64,000 nucleotides of DNA, taken from Aplectana chamaeleonis. Its lineage: Eukaryota > Nematoda > Chromadorea > Rhabditida > Cosmocercidae. Below, in pieces: positions 1 to 11,072 of this stretch; position 1 is the stretch's first letter, and each line of letters starts with the position of its first letter. The position numbers and the translations under genes are program-made. Location: contig JAPDOI010000290.1 in the NCBI GenBank assembly GCA_029168955.1, forward strand, positions 620,001 through 684,000, read 5' to 3'. The notes beneath the pieces are model-generated. The model had not been told where the DNA came from. It was given only the letters and a program-made list of their open reading frames with translations, and did no database searches.

Positions 1-22
1 CATCTAGCTACACGTTGGCGGA
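1..22. mobile_element. Terminal fragment of a MITE family also present at 33164-33841
   Basis: The first bases (CATCTAGCTACACG and following GGCGGAG) closely match the right terminus of the complete element at 33164-33841 (CATCTAGCTACGCG followed by TAGCAGAG). The rest of the element lies outside the window. The remaining bases up to about 162 show nothing recognisable. Confidence 0.6.
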
Positions 23-221
23 GTATGAGACTGTGATTATGCTTGAACTCCCTTATTTTTCATCCGTGCGATCGTATTATTACTGTTCATGATAAACTTC
101 TTAATGAACTGTACTTCACACCCCTTAACCCCCATGATGTCACAGCTAAGCCTGGTGAATACTAGAGTGAGGACTTTTTAAAAGAGACCGAACAAACAAA
201 TTTCGAGCAAATTCGTTCAGT

Positions 222-445
222 TTTTATTTCGAACGAACGAATTTCGAATGATTTCGTTCATTTTTTATTTCGAACGGAAGAATTTCGTATAAATTCGTTC
301 ATTCCTTATTTCGAACGAACAAATTTCGCATAAATTCGTTCATTTTTTATTTCGAACGAACGAATTTCGAATAAATTCGTACATTTTTCATTCCAAACGA
401 ACTAATTTTGAATAAATTCGTTTTTTTTTATTTCGAACGAACGAA
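222..445. repeat. 41-bp tandem repeat, TTCGAA-rich
   Basis: Successive GAACGAACGAATTTCG motifs start at 231, 272, 313 and 354, a 41-bp spacing, each followed by AAATTCGTTCATTTTTTATT. About five units are present, the last ones degenerate. A shorter version recurs at about 57140-57240. Confidence 0.85.
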
Positions 446-468
446 TATTCGAATGACGAATAATTTAA

Positions 469-953
469 AGGCACTGTTCGCGATAAAAATCGCTTTTCTG
501 TTTTTTCACCTATCTTGAAGCCGGTCCCATTCTGATCCCAATGACGCTACTGGAATCGTACAAGACCTCCTGGGAATGGAGTTATGGTCCCTCAAAAATT
601 GAGCTATAGAAGCATGGTGGACGAGTTGTCCGAGGCTTGTAACTTCCGTCTTTTGCAGCCGATATATGCGAGCTGACCTGAGTAAAGAGAGAAGTTGAGA
701 GTGAAGGGAACAACGGGGCTTTGATCGGAAACAATCGCTCATCTCACGGTCTCAAGTGTTCCATTGTTCACGTCGAGAGGCGGAAAGGGGCCGGACTTGC
801 CCACAGCGGCGGGGTTCGCCCACTTTTCTAAGCTGTTTTGCGGCTCATGGGTAGCTTTTCGTCCCGTTTTTTCGACGCTGTTCTGCTTCTGAGAGCTACG
901 AGAAGCGTTTGTCACAAAAAATTCGAGGATGAAGTTTATTGCGAACAATGCCT
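469..953. mobile_element. TTAA-flanked MITE (AGGCA...TGCCT termini), copy A
   Basis: The left end AGGCACTGTTCGCGAT follows TTAA at 465-468. The right end GCGAACAATGCCT precedes TTAA at 954-957. The same termini flanked by TTAA recur at 38546-39073, 57269-57752, 61810-62110 and 62115-62553. The TTAA target points to a piggyBac-type transposase acting in trans, although most piggyBac ends begin with C, so the superfamily is tentative. No coding capacity is seen. Confidence 0.8.
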
Positions 954-1633
954 TTAAGCATCCATTACAATATCGTGCAACTACGAAGTGAGCGGCAATA
1001 ACAAGTTGAATTCTTCTTCTAAAGCTTTATTCCCACCTAAAAATGATGAAATTAATACGGCACGACTCATCTTCAAACCTGTACGGACTACAACGCAAGG
1101 AACGCTACAAAATCAACTTTTCCGCTCTAACTTAGCCTAAGGAGCTTATTCGAGGTGCTGAACATGAATAAGAGGTTCACTTTCGGTGCTTCGAAAGATC
1201 ACGGTAAGTATAGAGTAATTATATGTATAGTTAAAGTCTCCGATATGACTGAAAATTTGCGTAGAGAACCTACCCCTAAACGTTCTCAGATAAAAAGGAG
1301 CTCGACGCTCACTCCGATCTTCCCACTTTCGCGGAGACATGCGATAGGCGAGTGTTAGCCCTCCTGACACGAGAGCGTGCCCATCACGGGCAAAGCGTGC
1401 CCCCCAAAAAGATGCTGGACGCTCAAGACGCTAGTTTCCAAGGAAGGCATACGACGCGGTTCGGAGACAGGACTCGGATGAATGCAATGCGGTCGGTTCA
1501 ATTGCCCAATTTCGCGGTACTTGGCTCCGCTTGGACGCTGGAGGCCCTGCTCAATCGCTGGTGACCCCAATTGGTGCTCGGTGCACTGGCCGGGTCGCGT
1601 GTTGGCGTGCGGCCGCGTCGTGCACCGGTGCGT

Positions 1634-2175
1634 GAGTATATTTTTGCAAACAAAAAGCTCAGAGGGGCTTATCACCAGGGCAGGAAGCCGCTACTGGCCC
1701 ACGACAGTCGCTACCGCCCCCGCGATAGCTACTACCGTGGGCGACAAAACTTCGGATTTTGCGCTCCACGGCCACTATCCCGCTGGCGGCTTTCAGTGGG
1801 GGGGGGAGCGCGTATTTGTCTTTTTGTCTGAGCCATTAATCCTTCAGAAATTGCGAAAAGGATAGAAGATTCCTGATCCACAGCTCAGAAAAGCCTCTTG
1901 GCGAAGTTTTAGCCACATCGGTGCTATCACTAGAAGGGGGGGGGAGTATCAATTGCCATCCCACTTGAGCTCGCCCATTTTTCCGTGCCGCCGCGCAATT
2001 ATAAGGCCGTAGTTATACACCAGCGGAATGAAAACGTCCCGCGATGACATTGGCGCTGCTTGTCGCGTGGATCAGGGACTCGTCTGCAATGTTGCGTCTT
2101 TGACATCGTTGACGCAATATTGCAGACTAAAAATTCCCGGGCGTTACAATTGTATTTCATCTATATTTCACGCCT
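1634..2175. other. No gene recognised; G homopolymer runs
   Basis: After the dispersed repeat ends, this stretch contains two G-runs of about nine to ten bases (around 1798 and 1937) and no recognisable coding, RNA or transposon signature. Confidence 0.5.
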
Positions 2176-2179
2176 CTAT

Positions 2180-3115
2180 CACTTGATTGACTTGACTGAC
2201 TTACTTGACTTAAACGGTTGGCTTTCGCCTGACGCGGTCATTCCGCATCTTAACCGAGGTGTGCCATCCTAGTAGTCAGCCGTGTCCTTTGTCACGGTCC
2301 TCAGCCACAATTTAAACACAAACCATCCATTGATCACTATTCCACTTCCTGCGAAGTAAAACATCGCGCCTGAATTGCCTTTCAATGCCGAGTGATTTCA
2401 AATCGTCCTCCACCAAATCCGTCCAAAACTTTCGCCTACGTCCAGGCGGCCGCTTCCAGACAGGACTTGGAAGCATCCTTAGAGCGTGTTGAACAAGACG
2501 ATCGGGCGATCTTCTTAAAATATGCCCCAATAGACGAAGACTACCTTCCATTGCTGCTTGAGATGGCGTTAGGAGATGCTGGCACCTCCCTCGTGTCAGG
2601 CGTTGATGTACTGCGTCGACTTCCTTGTAAAGGTCTTCGCTATGGCATACACGCGGCCAGAAATATCCAAGCAAACGCCTAAAAAGCTTCCTCTCCGTGC
2701 AATCCAACCTTTCCATCAGCGTCTTCGGTGCTGCCCACGTCTCCGATCCGTACATCATGTTAGGGCGAATAGCGGATAAGTAGACGCGCAACTTGACTTC
2801 CTTCGCGATGGGGGTTAGACCACGAACACTTAGTTAGAGAATTGAATGCAGTCGTAGCTTTCGCACATCGTTGTCGAATATCCGCTGCATAACTACCATC
2901 GTTCTTCAGCAAACAGCACAAATAACAGAAATCGTCCACCAGTTCGATACGTTGTCCGTCCACACAAACTCCCGTTGAAGGCCTCTGAGAGACCCACATC
3001 TGCTTGCATTTGTGCATTTAAGAAGTTCATAGCCAGCGGCATACTTCGAAACGAGGTTCGCAGTTTTGCGTTGTTTTCAGCGAATAACACAGTGTCATCA
3101 CTTGTTTATAGCAGA
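2180..3115 (-). pseudogene. RTE-like non-LTR retrotransposon, C-terminal RT remnant
   Basis: Read on the minus strand from about 3115 down, broken frames give a reverse transcriptase tail. It starts with a DDTVLFAENNAKL motif-C region, then LVDDFCYLCCLLKNDGSY, DIRQRCAKATTAFNSL, and an open stretch (2312-2791) with YLSAIRPNMMYGSETWAAP, LDCTERKLFRRLLGYFWP and a PPGRRRKFWTDLVEDDL tail. The YGSETW and FWPRVCH motifs and this order are typical of RTE-type elements abundant in hookworm-like nematodes. The upstream endonuclease and most palm motifs are missing, and at least two frameshifts break the remainder. The 3' side ends in a short TTGACTGACTTACTTGAC tandem (about 2182-2215), as expected of an RTE tail. 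It is a dead 5'-truncated copy. Confidence 0.85.
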
Positions 3116-3361
3116 AAATCACTAGAAATCTATTGATCTTGTCATAGCAGTGCTCGTTATGTCGTTTTGGTGATACTTTAACAAGTTTAGATCGGAAAAA
3201 TAATCAGCTGATGGAAATTGGCAAATTTCCAACAGGGTAGGTCCCGCAAAGATACAGTATACAATGCCGTAGCGTGTATAACTGCTCGGTGCGGGTATCC
3301 GGCGTGTTTTTCTGGGGCAACTCTTCCTTTTGACATGCCTCAGCACTGTTAGGACTCACAT

Positions 3362-3509
3362 AACGTCGGCATGGATCCGGAAGAGACTTCGCGTTCACTG
3401 TTAAAGGTTAGCGCACACTCGGGGCCATATGCTATAACATAGGTGCACCGAGTTTGCGCAAACCTCCAATAGGGAACGCAAAGTCTCTTCAGGATCCATG
3501 CCGATGTTA
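3362..3509. mobile_element. 148-bp foldback (hairpin) element with ~61-bp arms
   Basis: Left arm 3362-3422 (starting AACGTCGGCATGGATCC) pairs with right arm about 3449-3509 (ending GGATCCATGCCGATGTT) with few mismatches, leaving a loop of about 26 bases. It is likely a miniature foldback transposon. No clear target duplication is visible. Confidence 0.75.
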
Positions 3510-3617
3510 AGTGTTAGTTGTCGTGCTATTTTCGCAACGCCCCGCCGGTGTAAAACTACGGCCTGACACCAATCCGGGGTTTCCTCCCCTGTCAGAAGCG
3601 TTGCGGCGCGGAGAAAT

Positions 3618-4010
3618 TAATGCCTTTAATGAAGAATTTTGAAAACTAAACCTGCACAAATCCCGATATTACCCCCCTTTTATACAACTCACAAAGAATA
3701 CATGGGGATTGCTCTTCTATTACTTCTACAACTACTTCTCAAAGTTTCGCCGCGCGCGACGCTTTTGAAAATCGATTGCAAAAATAAATTTCACTCGATC
3801 ACGTAACGATTTTAGGGAGCTTAGGCCCACAATGTACATCACTATGTAGGAATTTGAGCTGTAAATACGATGGCGTTTTCAGAATCCAAAAATGTCTTCA
3901 TTCAAAAAAAGTTATAAGCATCGGACATTTTTTGCCTTTCTCTTCCCAAGTTTCGTTAGTGCTCTCCGTTTTTATAAAACTTAGCGCGGGTATTGTAGTC
4001 TCATAGCACC
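3618..4010 (+). repeat. Single-arm copy of the foldback element at 39793-40579
   Basis: The sequence matches about 40208-40600 in the same orientation. Shared landmarks are TTTAATGAAGAATTT, CACAAAGAA(T/A)ACATGG, AGTTTCGCCGC, AATTTGAGCTGT and GCGCGGGTATTG. Only one arm of the palindrome is present here. Confidence 0.8.
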
Positions 4011-5089
4011 TTTGATTTTGTTTTTTTATTAAGTGCAACGGAAAAGCTTGTAAAATCCTTCCTTTCGTCTTTTACTTTCGACAAATGATCTATGATTGAC
4101 CACATTAGTATTTTCAATCATATCACTACATTTCCCAGTTGGCTTGTTACTTCAGGTTATCGTGCGCCAAAACATTTTGTAAAATATTTCTAAAAATGTT
4201 TCGACATCTTTGACCTCTAATTGCTCGCAGTAATGACATGCCAATCACTAATCTCGCCAGAGGGTCAAAGCTCTAGAAACTCCCGGTATTTTTCTCGAAG
4301 AATCTCTTTCTGGCTTGACTTTTGCTGAGAGATTAATTTGAAAGAGGCAAAACATCTGACAGCTTTTGCCTTCGGTGAGTCTTGGAGCTCAACACTGTCT
4401 CAAAAAAGGCACAATCCTGGGCGAAATCCTATCAGTAACGGTGCTGGTTTTCATTAGTTTCCATTTTTACGAACGAGGGAGCGTCGGGTGGCTCACAATA
4501 ACATGCTTGAATGTTTCTGAATGTTTCGACCTCAGTTTTTAAGTGCCTCTCAATTTGGGCTATCAACTCCTAATTGGAATAGAAGATATGTAGCTTCACC
4601 CATTTCCAGCCCACTGTTGGAAAATTAGCTTCCTGGGTCAACGAGAAGTGTTCTCACAAGATCGTGAACGCCATTTGAAAATAAACCAAAATCGAGCGTT
4701 TTTTTCCATGGCTTTCGATTCTCAGGGAACCGTTCCAGACCACTTCTTGGTGGTAATACCAACTCTTGCGATCTCATCAATGGAAGGAAAACCGCTTCTC
4801 CACAATTACTGCAAACGGTATTTCCGGATTCAGGGTTGCGCAAGTGATGCAGGGTTGCGCAAGTGCGAGTTGTGGACAAATACGGTACACGCTTAGCGCG
4901 CAACACAATTTTCACACATGGAACGTAGAAAGAAATCACTAAACTAGTAAAGCAACAGAAAACTTTTCGCAATTTGACGCCCAGATCAGCTGTAATTTGG
5001 GAGTTTCGACCGGTCCTTAGGACCTGATAATAATTGTCATCAGAATAATACTCTTGCACGACGAGGTAGGAGAAGAAAAAATAGAAGTT
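4011..5089. other. AT-rich stretch without recognised gene
   Basis: A 144-codon open frame on the minus strand (4625-5059) has no domain or compositional support and overlaps another open frame on the plus strand. I do not call it a gene. No RNA gene or transposon termini were recognised. Confidence 0.4.
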
Positions 5090-5091
5090 TA

Positions 5092-5791
5092 TCTAACTGT
5101 TTTGCTTTGCTACGGATTAGTATGATTTGGAAATGAAACATTTTTGAGAAACTCGCTAAAAGAAGTGAAATGTCTTATGATACTGATTTGGCATGGGAAT
5201 AAACTCAAAAGAAGCGCTAAAAACTCAGTGAAATGATTCATCGTTGATTTGGCTGTGCAATTGTTTACTAAACAACAAAAATTGAGTGTGAGATTGCAGA
5301 ACCAAATCACGCACATCTTACTAAGCACACACATTTATTCGTGTGACTGCAATTCTCTTAGGTGACAACATTCGCATAGACACACTACGTGATGTTATTT
5401 CCACTTTCATTAATTGATAGTCAATCGGAAGCGAACGCGTCAAATAATTTAGTAATGCTTGAAAATCAATATTTCTGAATGATTGAGGTGGGAGACACAA
5501 CATAATTTTGCAAGGACCTGAGACTTGTTAACCTAAACTGCAAGCGTTAGGTTGATTTCAGAAGAGATGTGCGTGATTTGGTTTTTCAATCTCACACTCA
5601 ATTTTTGTTGTTTAGTAAATAAGTGCACAGCCAAATCAACGATGAATCATTTCACTGAGTTTTTAGCGCTTCTTTTGAGTTTATTCCCATGCCAAATCAG
5701 TATCATAAGACATGTCACTTCTTTTAACGAGTTTCTCACAAATGTTTCATTTCCAAATCATATTCATCCGTAGCAAAACAAAACAGTTAGA
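5092..5791. mobile_element. 700-bp long-TIR element flanked by TA
   Basis: The left terminus TCTAACTGTTTTG follows TA at 5090-5091. The right terminus CAAAACAGTTAGA is followed by TA at 5792-5793. The two arms (about 5092-5325 and 5561-5791) are inverted repeats of roughly 230 bp with few mismatches, separated by a ~235-bp loop. The TA flank is compatible with a Tc1/mariner-type nonautonomous element. There is no transposase; the open frames are arm-derived mirror images. Confidence 0.8.
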
Positions 5792-6139
5792 TAATTTCAC
5801 TTTATTTTAGCAAAGGTTTCTTTTTAAAGGCCCATTACACCCTCAGATATGACCTTTCAAATGTTCATGCAGTTGTGTAGTAGACCCCTCTTGCATAACA
5901 CTTGCCCACCCCTTCTAGCACCACCACATTTCACACCCTTTTTCATGGTTTCCGAACCCAATAACGACTAGATGAACGGTTGAATCACAACCGCGTTTTC
6001 GATTTTCACTCCCTTTCCGGTCCTCCCGGTTGGGTCGAGCACACGATCCGTACCGCTTGGCATACTAGCAGTTGGGTCCCGCCCTCTTTCACCGGCGCTT
6101 GGCGCATTTTTGAGTCGAGCCTCACACACTTTCCCCGGC

Positions 6140-6475
6140 GCTTGGCGCACTTCCAGTTGGGTCCCGCACGCTTTCCTCGGCGCTTGGCGTACCCAGAGTT
6201 GGGTCCCGCACACGTTCTCCGGCGCTTGGCATGCTCCCAGTTAGATCCCGCCCACTATCCCCGGCGCTTGGAGCGCTCCCAGTTGGGTCCCACACGCTTT
6301 CTCCGGCGCTCGGCGCTTTTTTGTTGGGGTCCCGCACACGTTCCCCGTCGCTTGGCACACTTTTAGTTGAGTCGCGAACACGTTCCCCGGCGCATGGCGC
6401 ACTTTTGGTTGGGTCCCACACACGTTCTGTGGGGTTTGGCACACTTCCAGTTGGGCACCGCGCACGTTCCCCGGC
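6140..6475. repeat. Eight-monomer variant cassette, first copy
   Basis: A run of distinctive variant monomers holds in order GTACCCAGAGTTGG, CATGCTCCCAGTTAGATCC, GAGCGCTCCCAG, CGCTTTTTTGTTGGGG, CACACTTTTAGTTGAGTCGC, CATGGCGCACTTTTGG, GTTCTGTGGGGTTTGG and GGGCACCGCGC. The same ordered cassette, complete or partial, recurs many times. Its marker GTTCTGTGG(G/C)G occurs near 6425, 7305, 9307, 10853, 13283, 14454, 15624, 17504, 18840, 19550, 21011, 21721, 24265, 24987, 25698, 27458, 28165 and 30717. Confidence 0.85.
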
Positions 6476-9400
6476 TCTCAGCACAGTTCTAGTTGGGTCC
6501 CGCATACGTGGCCCGGCGCTTGGCGCACTTCTACTTGGGTCCTGCACACGTTTTCCGGCTCTTGGCGCACTTCTAGTTGGGTCCCGAACACGTTCCCCGG
6601 CGCTCAGCACAGTTCTAGTTGGGTTCCGCATACGTTGCCTGGCGCTTGGCGCACTTCCACTTGGGTCCTGCACACGTTCCCCGGCGCTTGGCGCACCTCT
6701 ACTTGGGTCCTGCACACGTTCCCCGGCGCTCAGCACAGTTCTAGTTGGGTTCCGCATACGTTGCCTGGCGCTTGGCGCACTTCCACTTGGGTCCTGCACA
6801 CGTTCCCCGGCGCTTGGCGCACCTCTACTTGGGTCCTGCACACGTTCTCCGGCTCTTGGCGCACTTCTAGTGTGGTTCAGAACACGTTCCTTGCGCTCGG
6901 CGCACTTCTAGTTGGGTCCCGAACACGTTCCCCGGCGCTCAGCACAGTTCTAGTTGGGTCCCGCATACGTTGCCCGGCGCTTGGCGCACTTCTACTTGGG
7001 TCCTGCACACGTTTTCCGGCTCTTGGCGCACTTCTAGTGTGGTTCTGAACACGTTCCTGGCGCTCGGCGCACTTCTAGTTGGGTCCCGAACACTTTCCCC
7101 GGCGCTTGGCGCACTTCCAGTTAGATCCCGCCCACTATCCCCGGCGCTTGGAGCGCTCCCAGTTGGGTCCCACACACTTTCTCCGGCGCTCGGCGCTTTT
7201 TATTTGGGGTCCCGCACACGTTCCCCGTCGCTTGGCACACTTTTAGTTGAGTCGCGAACACGTTCCCCGGCGCATGGCGCACTTTTGGTTGGGTCCCGCA
7301 CACGTTCTGTGGGGTTTGGCACACTTCCAGTTGGGCACCGCGCACGTTCCCCGGCTCTCAGCACAGTTCTAGTTGGGTCCCGCATACGTGGCCCGGCGCT
7401 TGGCGCACTTCTACTTGGGTCCTGCACACGTTTTCCGGCTCTTGGCGCACTTCTAGTGTGGTTCCGAACACGTTCCTTGCGCTCGGCGCACTTCTAGTTG
7501 GGTCCCGAACACGTTCCCCGGCGCTCAGCACAGTTCTAGTTGGGTTCCGCATACGTTGCCTGGCGCTTGGCGCACTTCCACTTGGGTCCTGCACACGTTC
7601 CCCGGCGCTTGGCTCACCTCTACTTGGGTCCTGCACACGTTCCCCGGCGCTCAGCACAGTTCTAGTTGGGTTCCGCATACGTTGCCTGGCGCTTGGCGCA
7701 CTTCCACTTGGGTCCTGCACACGTTCCCCGGCGCTTGGCGCACCTCTACTTGGGTCCTGCACACGTTCTCCGGCTCTTGGCGCACTTCTAGTGTGGTTCA
7801 GAACACGTTCCCCGGCGCTCAGCACAGTACTAGTTGGGTTCCGCATACGTTGCCTGGCGCTTGGCGCACTTCCACTTGGGTCCTGCACACGTTCCCCGGC
7901 GCTTGGCGCACCTCTACTTGGGTCCTGCACACGTTCCCCGGCGCTCAGCACAGTTCTAGTTGGGTTCCGCATACGTTGCCTGGCGCTTGGCGCACTTCCA
8001 CTTGGTCCTGCACACGTTCCCCGGCGCTTGGCGCACCTCTACTTGGGTCCTGCACACGTTCTCCGGCTCTTGGCGCACTTCTAGTGTGGTTCAGAACACG
8101 TTCCTTGCGCTCGGCGCACTTCTAGTTGGGTCCCGGACACGTTCCCCGGCGCTCAGCACAGTTCTAGTTGGGTCCCGCATACGTTGCCCGGCGCTTGGCG
8201 CACTTCTACTTGGGTCCTGCACACGTTTTCCGGCTCTTGGCGCACTTCTAGTGTGGTTCTGAACACGTTCCTGGCGCTCGGCGCACTTCTAGTTGGGTCC
8301 CGAACACTTTCCCCGGCGCTTGGCGCATTTCCAGTTGGGATCCGCCCACTATCCCTGGCGCTTGGAGCGCTCCCAGTTGGGTCCCACACACGTTCTCCGG
8401 CGCTCGGCGCACTTTTATTTGGGTCCCGCACGTTCCCCGGCGCTTGGCGCACTTCTGTGGGTCCGCACACGTTCCCCGGCGCTTGGCGCACTTCTACTTG
8501 GGTCCGCACGTTCCCCGGCGCTTGGCGCACTTCTAGTTGGGTCCCGCACACGTTTCCCTGCGCTCGGCGCACTTCTAGTTGGGTCCCGCACACGTTTCCC
8601 TGTGCTCAGCGCACTTTTAGTTGGGTCCTTCACAAGTTCCCCGGCGCTCAGCACAGTTCTAGTTGGGTCCCGCATACGTTGCCCGGCGCTTGGCGCACTT
8701 CTACTTGGGTCCTGCACACGTTCCCCGGCGCTTGGCGCACCTCTACTTGGGTCCTGCACACGTTCTCCGGCGCTTGGCGCACTTATAGCTGGGTTCCGCA
8801 CATGTTCCTGGAGCTCGGCGCACTTCTAGTTGGGTCCCGCACACGTTCCCCGGCGCTCAGCGCAGTTCTAGTAGGGTCCCGCATACGTTGCCCAGCGCTT
8901 GGCGCACTTCTACTTGGGTCCTGCACACGATCCCCGGCGCTTGGCGCACTTCTAGTGTGGCTCCAAACACGTTCCTGGCGCTTGGCGCACTTCCACTTGG
9001 GTCCAGCACACGTTCCCCGGCGCTTGGCGCACCTCTACTTGGGTCCTGTACACGTTCCCCGGCGCTTGGCGCACTTATAGCTGGGTTCCGCACATGTTCC
9101 TGGCGCTCGGCGCACTTCTAGTTGGGTTCCGCACACGTTCCCCGGCGCTTGGAGCGCTCCCAGCTGGGTCCCGCACACTTTCTCTGGCGCTCGGCGCTTT
9201 TTATTTGGGGTCCCGCACACGTTTCTTGGCGCTTGGCGCACTTCCAGTCAGGTCCCACACGCTTTCCTCGGCGCTTGGCGCACTTTTGGTTGGGTCCCGC
9301 ACACGTTCTGTGGGCTTGGCGCCCTTCTAGTTGGGTCCCGAACACGTTCCCCGGCGCTCAGCACAGTTCTAGTTGGGTCCCGCACACGTTGCCCGGCGCT

Positions 9401-10905
9401 CGGCGCACTTCTACTTGGGTCCTGCACACGTTCTCCGGCTCTTGGCGCACTCCTAGTTGGGTCCCGCACACGTTGCCCGGCGCTTGGCGCACTTCTAGTT
9501 GGTCAGGTCCGAACACGTTCCTGGTGCTCGGCGCACTTCTAGTTGGGTCCCGCACACGTTCCCCTGCGCTCAGCTTAGTTCTAGTTGGGTCCCACATACG
9601 TTGCCCGGCGCTTGGCGCACTTCTACTTGGGTCCTGCACACGTTTCCCGGGGCTTGGCGCACTTATAGCTGGGTTCTGCACACGTTCCCCGGCGCTCGGC
9701 GCACTTCTAGTTGGGTCCCGCATACGTTGCCCGGCGCTGGGCGCACTTCCACTTGGGTCCTGCACACGTTCCACGGCGCTCGGCGCACTTCTAGTTGGGT
9801 CCCGCACACATTTCCCGTCGCTTGGCGCACTTCTAGTTGGGTCCTGCACACGTTCTTCGGCGCTTGGCGCACTTCTCGTTGGGTCTCGCACACGTTCTCC
9901 GGCACTTGGCGCGCTTCTACTTGCGTTCTGCACACGTTCCCCGGCGCTTGGCGCACTTCTAGTGTGGTTCCAAACACGTTCCTGGCGCTCGGAGCACTTC
10001 TAGTTGGGTCCCGCATACGTTGCTCGGCGCTTGGCGCACTTCTAGTTGGGTCCCGCACACGTTCCCCGGCGCTTGGCGCACTTCTACTTGGGTCCTGCAC
10101 ACGTCCCCCGGCGCTTGGCGCACTTCTAGTTGGGTCTCGCACCGTTCCCCGGCGCTCAGCACAGTTCTAGTTGGGTCCCGCATACGTTGCTCGTCGCTTG
10201 GCGTACTTCTACTTGGGTCCTGCACAAGTTCCCCGGCGCTTGGCGCACTTCTAGATGGGTCTCGCACCGTTCCCCGGCGCTCAGCACAGTTCTAGTTGGG
10301 TCCCGCACACGTTTCCCGTCGCTTGGCGCACTTCTACTTGGGTCCTGCACACGTTCCCCAGCGCTTGGCGCACTTCTGTTTGGGTCCTGCACACGTTCTC
10401 CGGCTCTTGGCGCACTTCTAGTGTGGTTCCGAACACGTTCCTAGCGCTCAGCGCACTTCTAGTTGGGTCCCGAACACGTTCTCCGGCGCTCAGCACAGTT
10501 CTAGTTGGGTCCCGCACGTTGCCCGGCGCTTGGCGCACTTCCACTTGGGTCCTGCACACGTTCCCCGGCGCTTGGCGCACTTCTAGTTGGGTCCTGCACA
10601 CGTTCCTCGGCGCTTGGCGCACCTCAGTTGGGTCCCGCACACGTTTTCCGACGCTTGGCACACTTCTAGTTGGGTCCCGCACAGGTTCTCCGGCGCTTGG
10701 CGCACTCCCACTTGGGTCCCGTACACTTTTTCCGGCGCTCGGCGCTTTTTATTTTGGGTCTCGCACACGTTCCCCGTCGCTTGGCACACTTTTAGTTGGG
10801 TCGCGAACACGTTCCCCGGCGCTTGGCGCACTTTTGGTTGGGTCCCGCACACGTTCTGTGGGGTTTGGCACACTTCCAGTTGGGCACCGCGCACGTTCCC
10901 CGGCG

Positions 10906-11072
10906 CTCAGCACAGTTCTAGTTGGGTCCCGCATACGTTGCCCGGCGCTTGGCGCACTTCTACTTGGGTCCTGCACACGTTCTCCGGCTCTTGGCGCACT
11001 TCTAGTGTGGTTCCGAACACGTTCCTGGCGCTCAGCGCACTTCTAGTTGGGTCCCGAACACGTTCCCCGGCG
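10906..11072. repeat. Representative 167-bp four-monomer higher-order repeat
   Basis: The four monomers are: CTCAGCACAG class (42), TACTTGGGTCCTG class (42), AGTGTGGTTCCGAAC class (41) and CTCGGCGCAC/CTCAGCGCAC class (42), giving 167 bp. The next unit starts at 11073. The same order recurs through much of the array, with three-monomer (126 bp) and five-monomer (about 209 bp) derivatives. Confidence 0.8.

Larger units (their letters stand above)
163..1633 (+). repeat. Dispersed repeat, copy 1 (second copy 57110-58416)
   Basis: From TAGAGTGAGGAC at 163 to the GGTGCGT ending at 1633 the sequence aligns collinearly with 57110-58416. Both copies hold, in order, a TTCGAA-rich tandem block, a TTAA-flanked MITE, a conserved stretch starting at the GCGGCAATAAC motif, the phrase GGTGCTGAACATGAATAAG and a GC-rich 3' third. 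The copies differ by substitutions and in the number of 41-bp units. Short open frames in the 3' third are conserved only as expected of repeat copies and match no family I know. It may be a nonautonomous transposon or part of a larger repeat. Confidence 0.85.

Noticed and set aside
4625..5059. 144-codon minus-strand open frame with a CSNCGE segment
   Set aside because: No recognisable domain; the cysteine pair alone is insufficient and an overlapping plus-strand frame is equally open.
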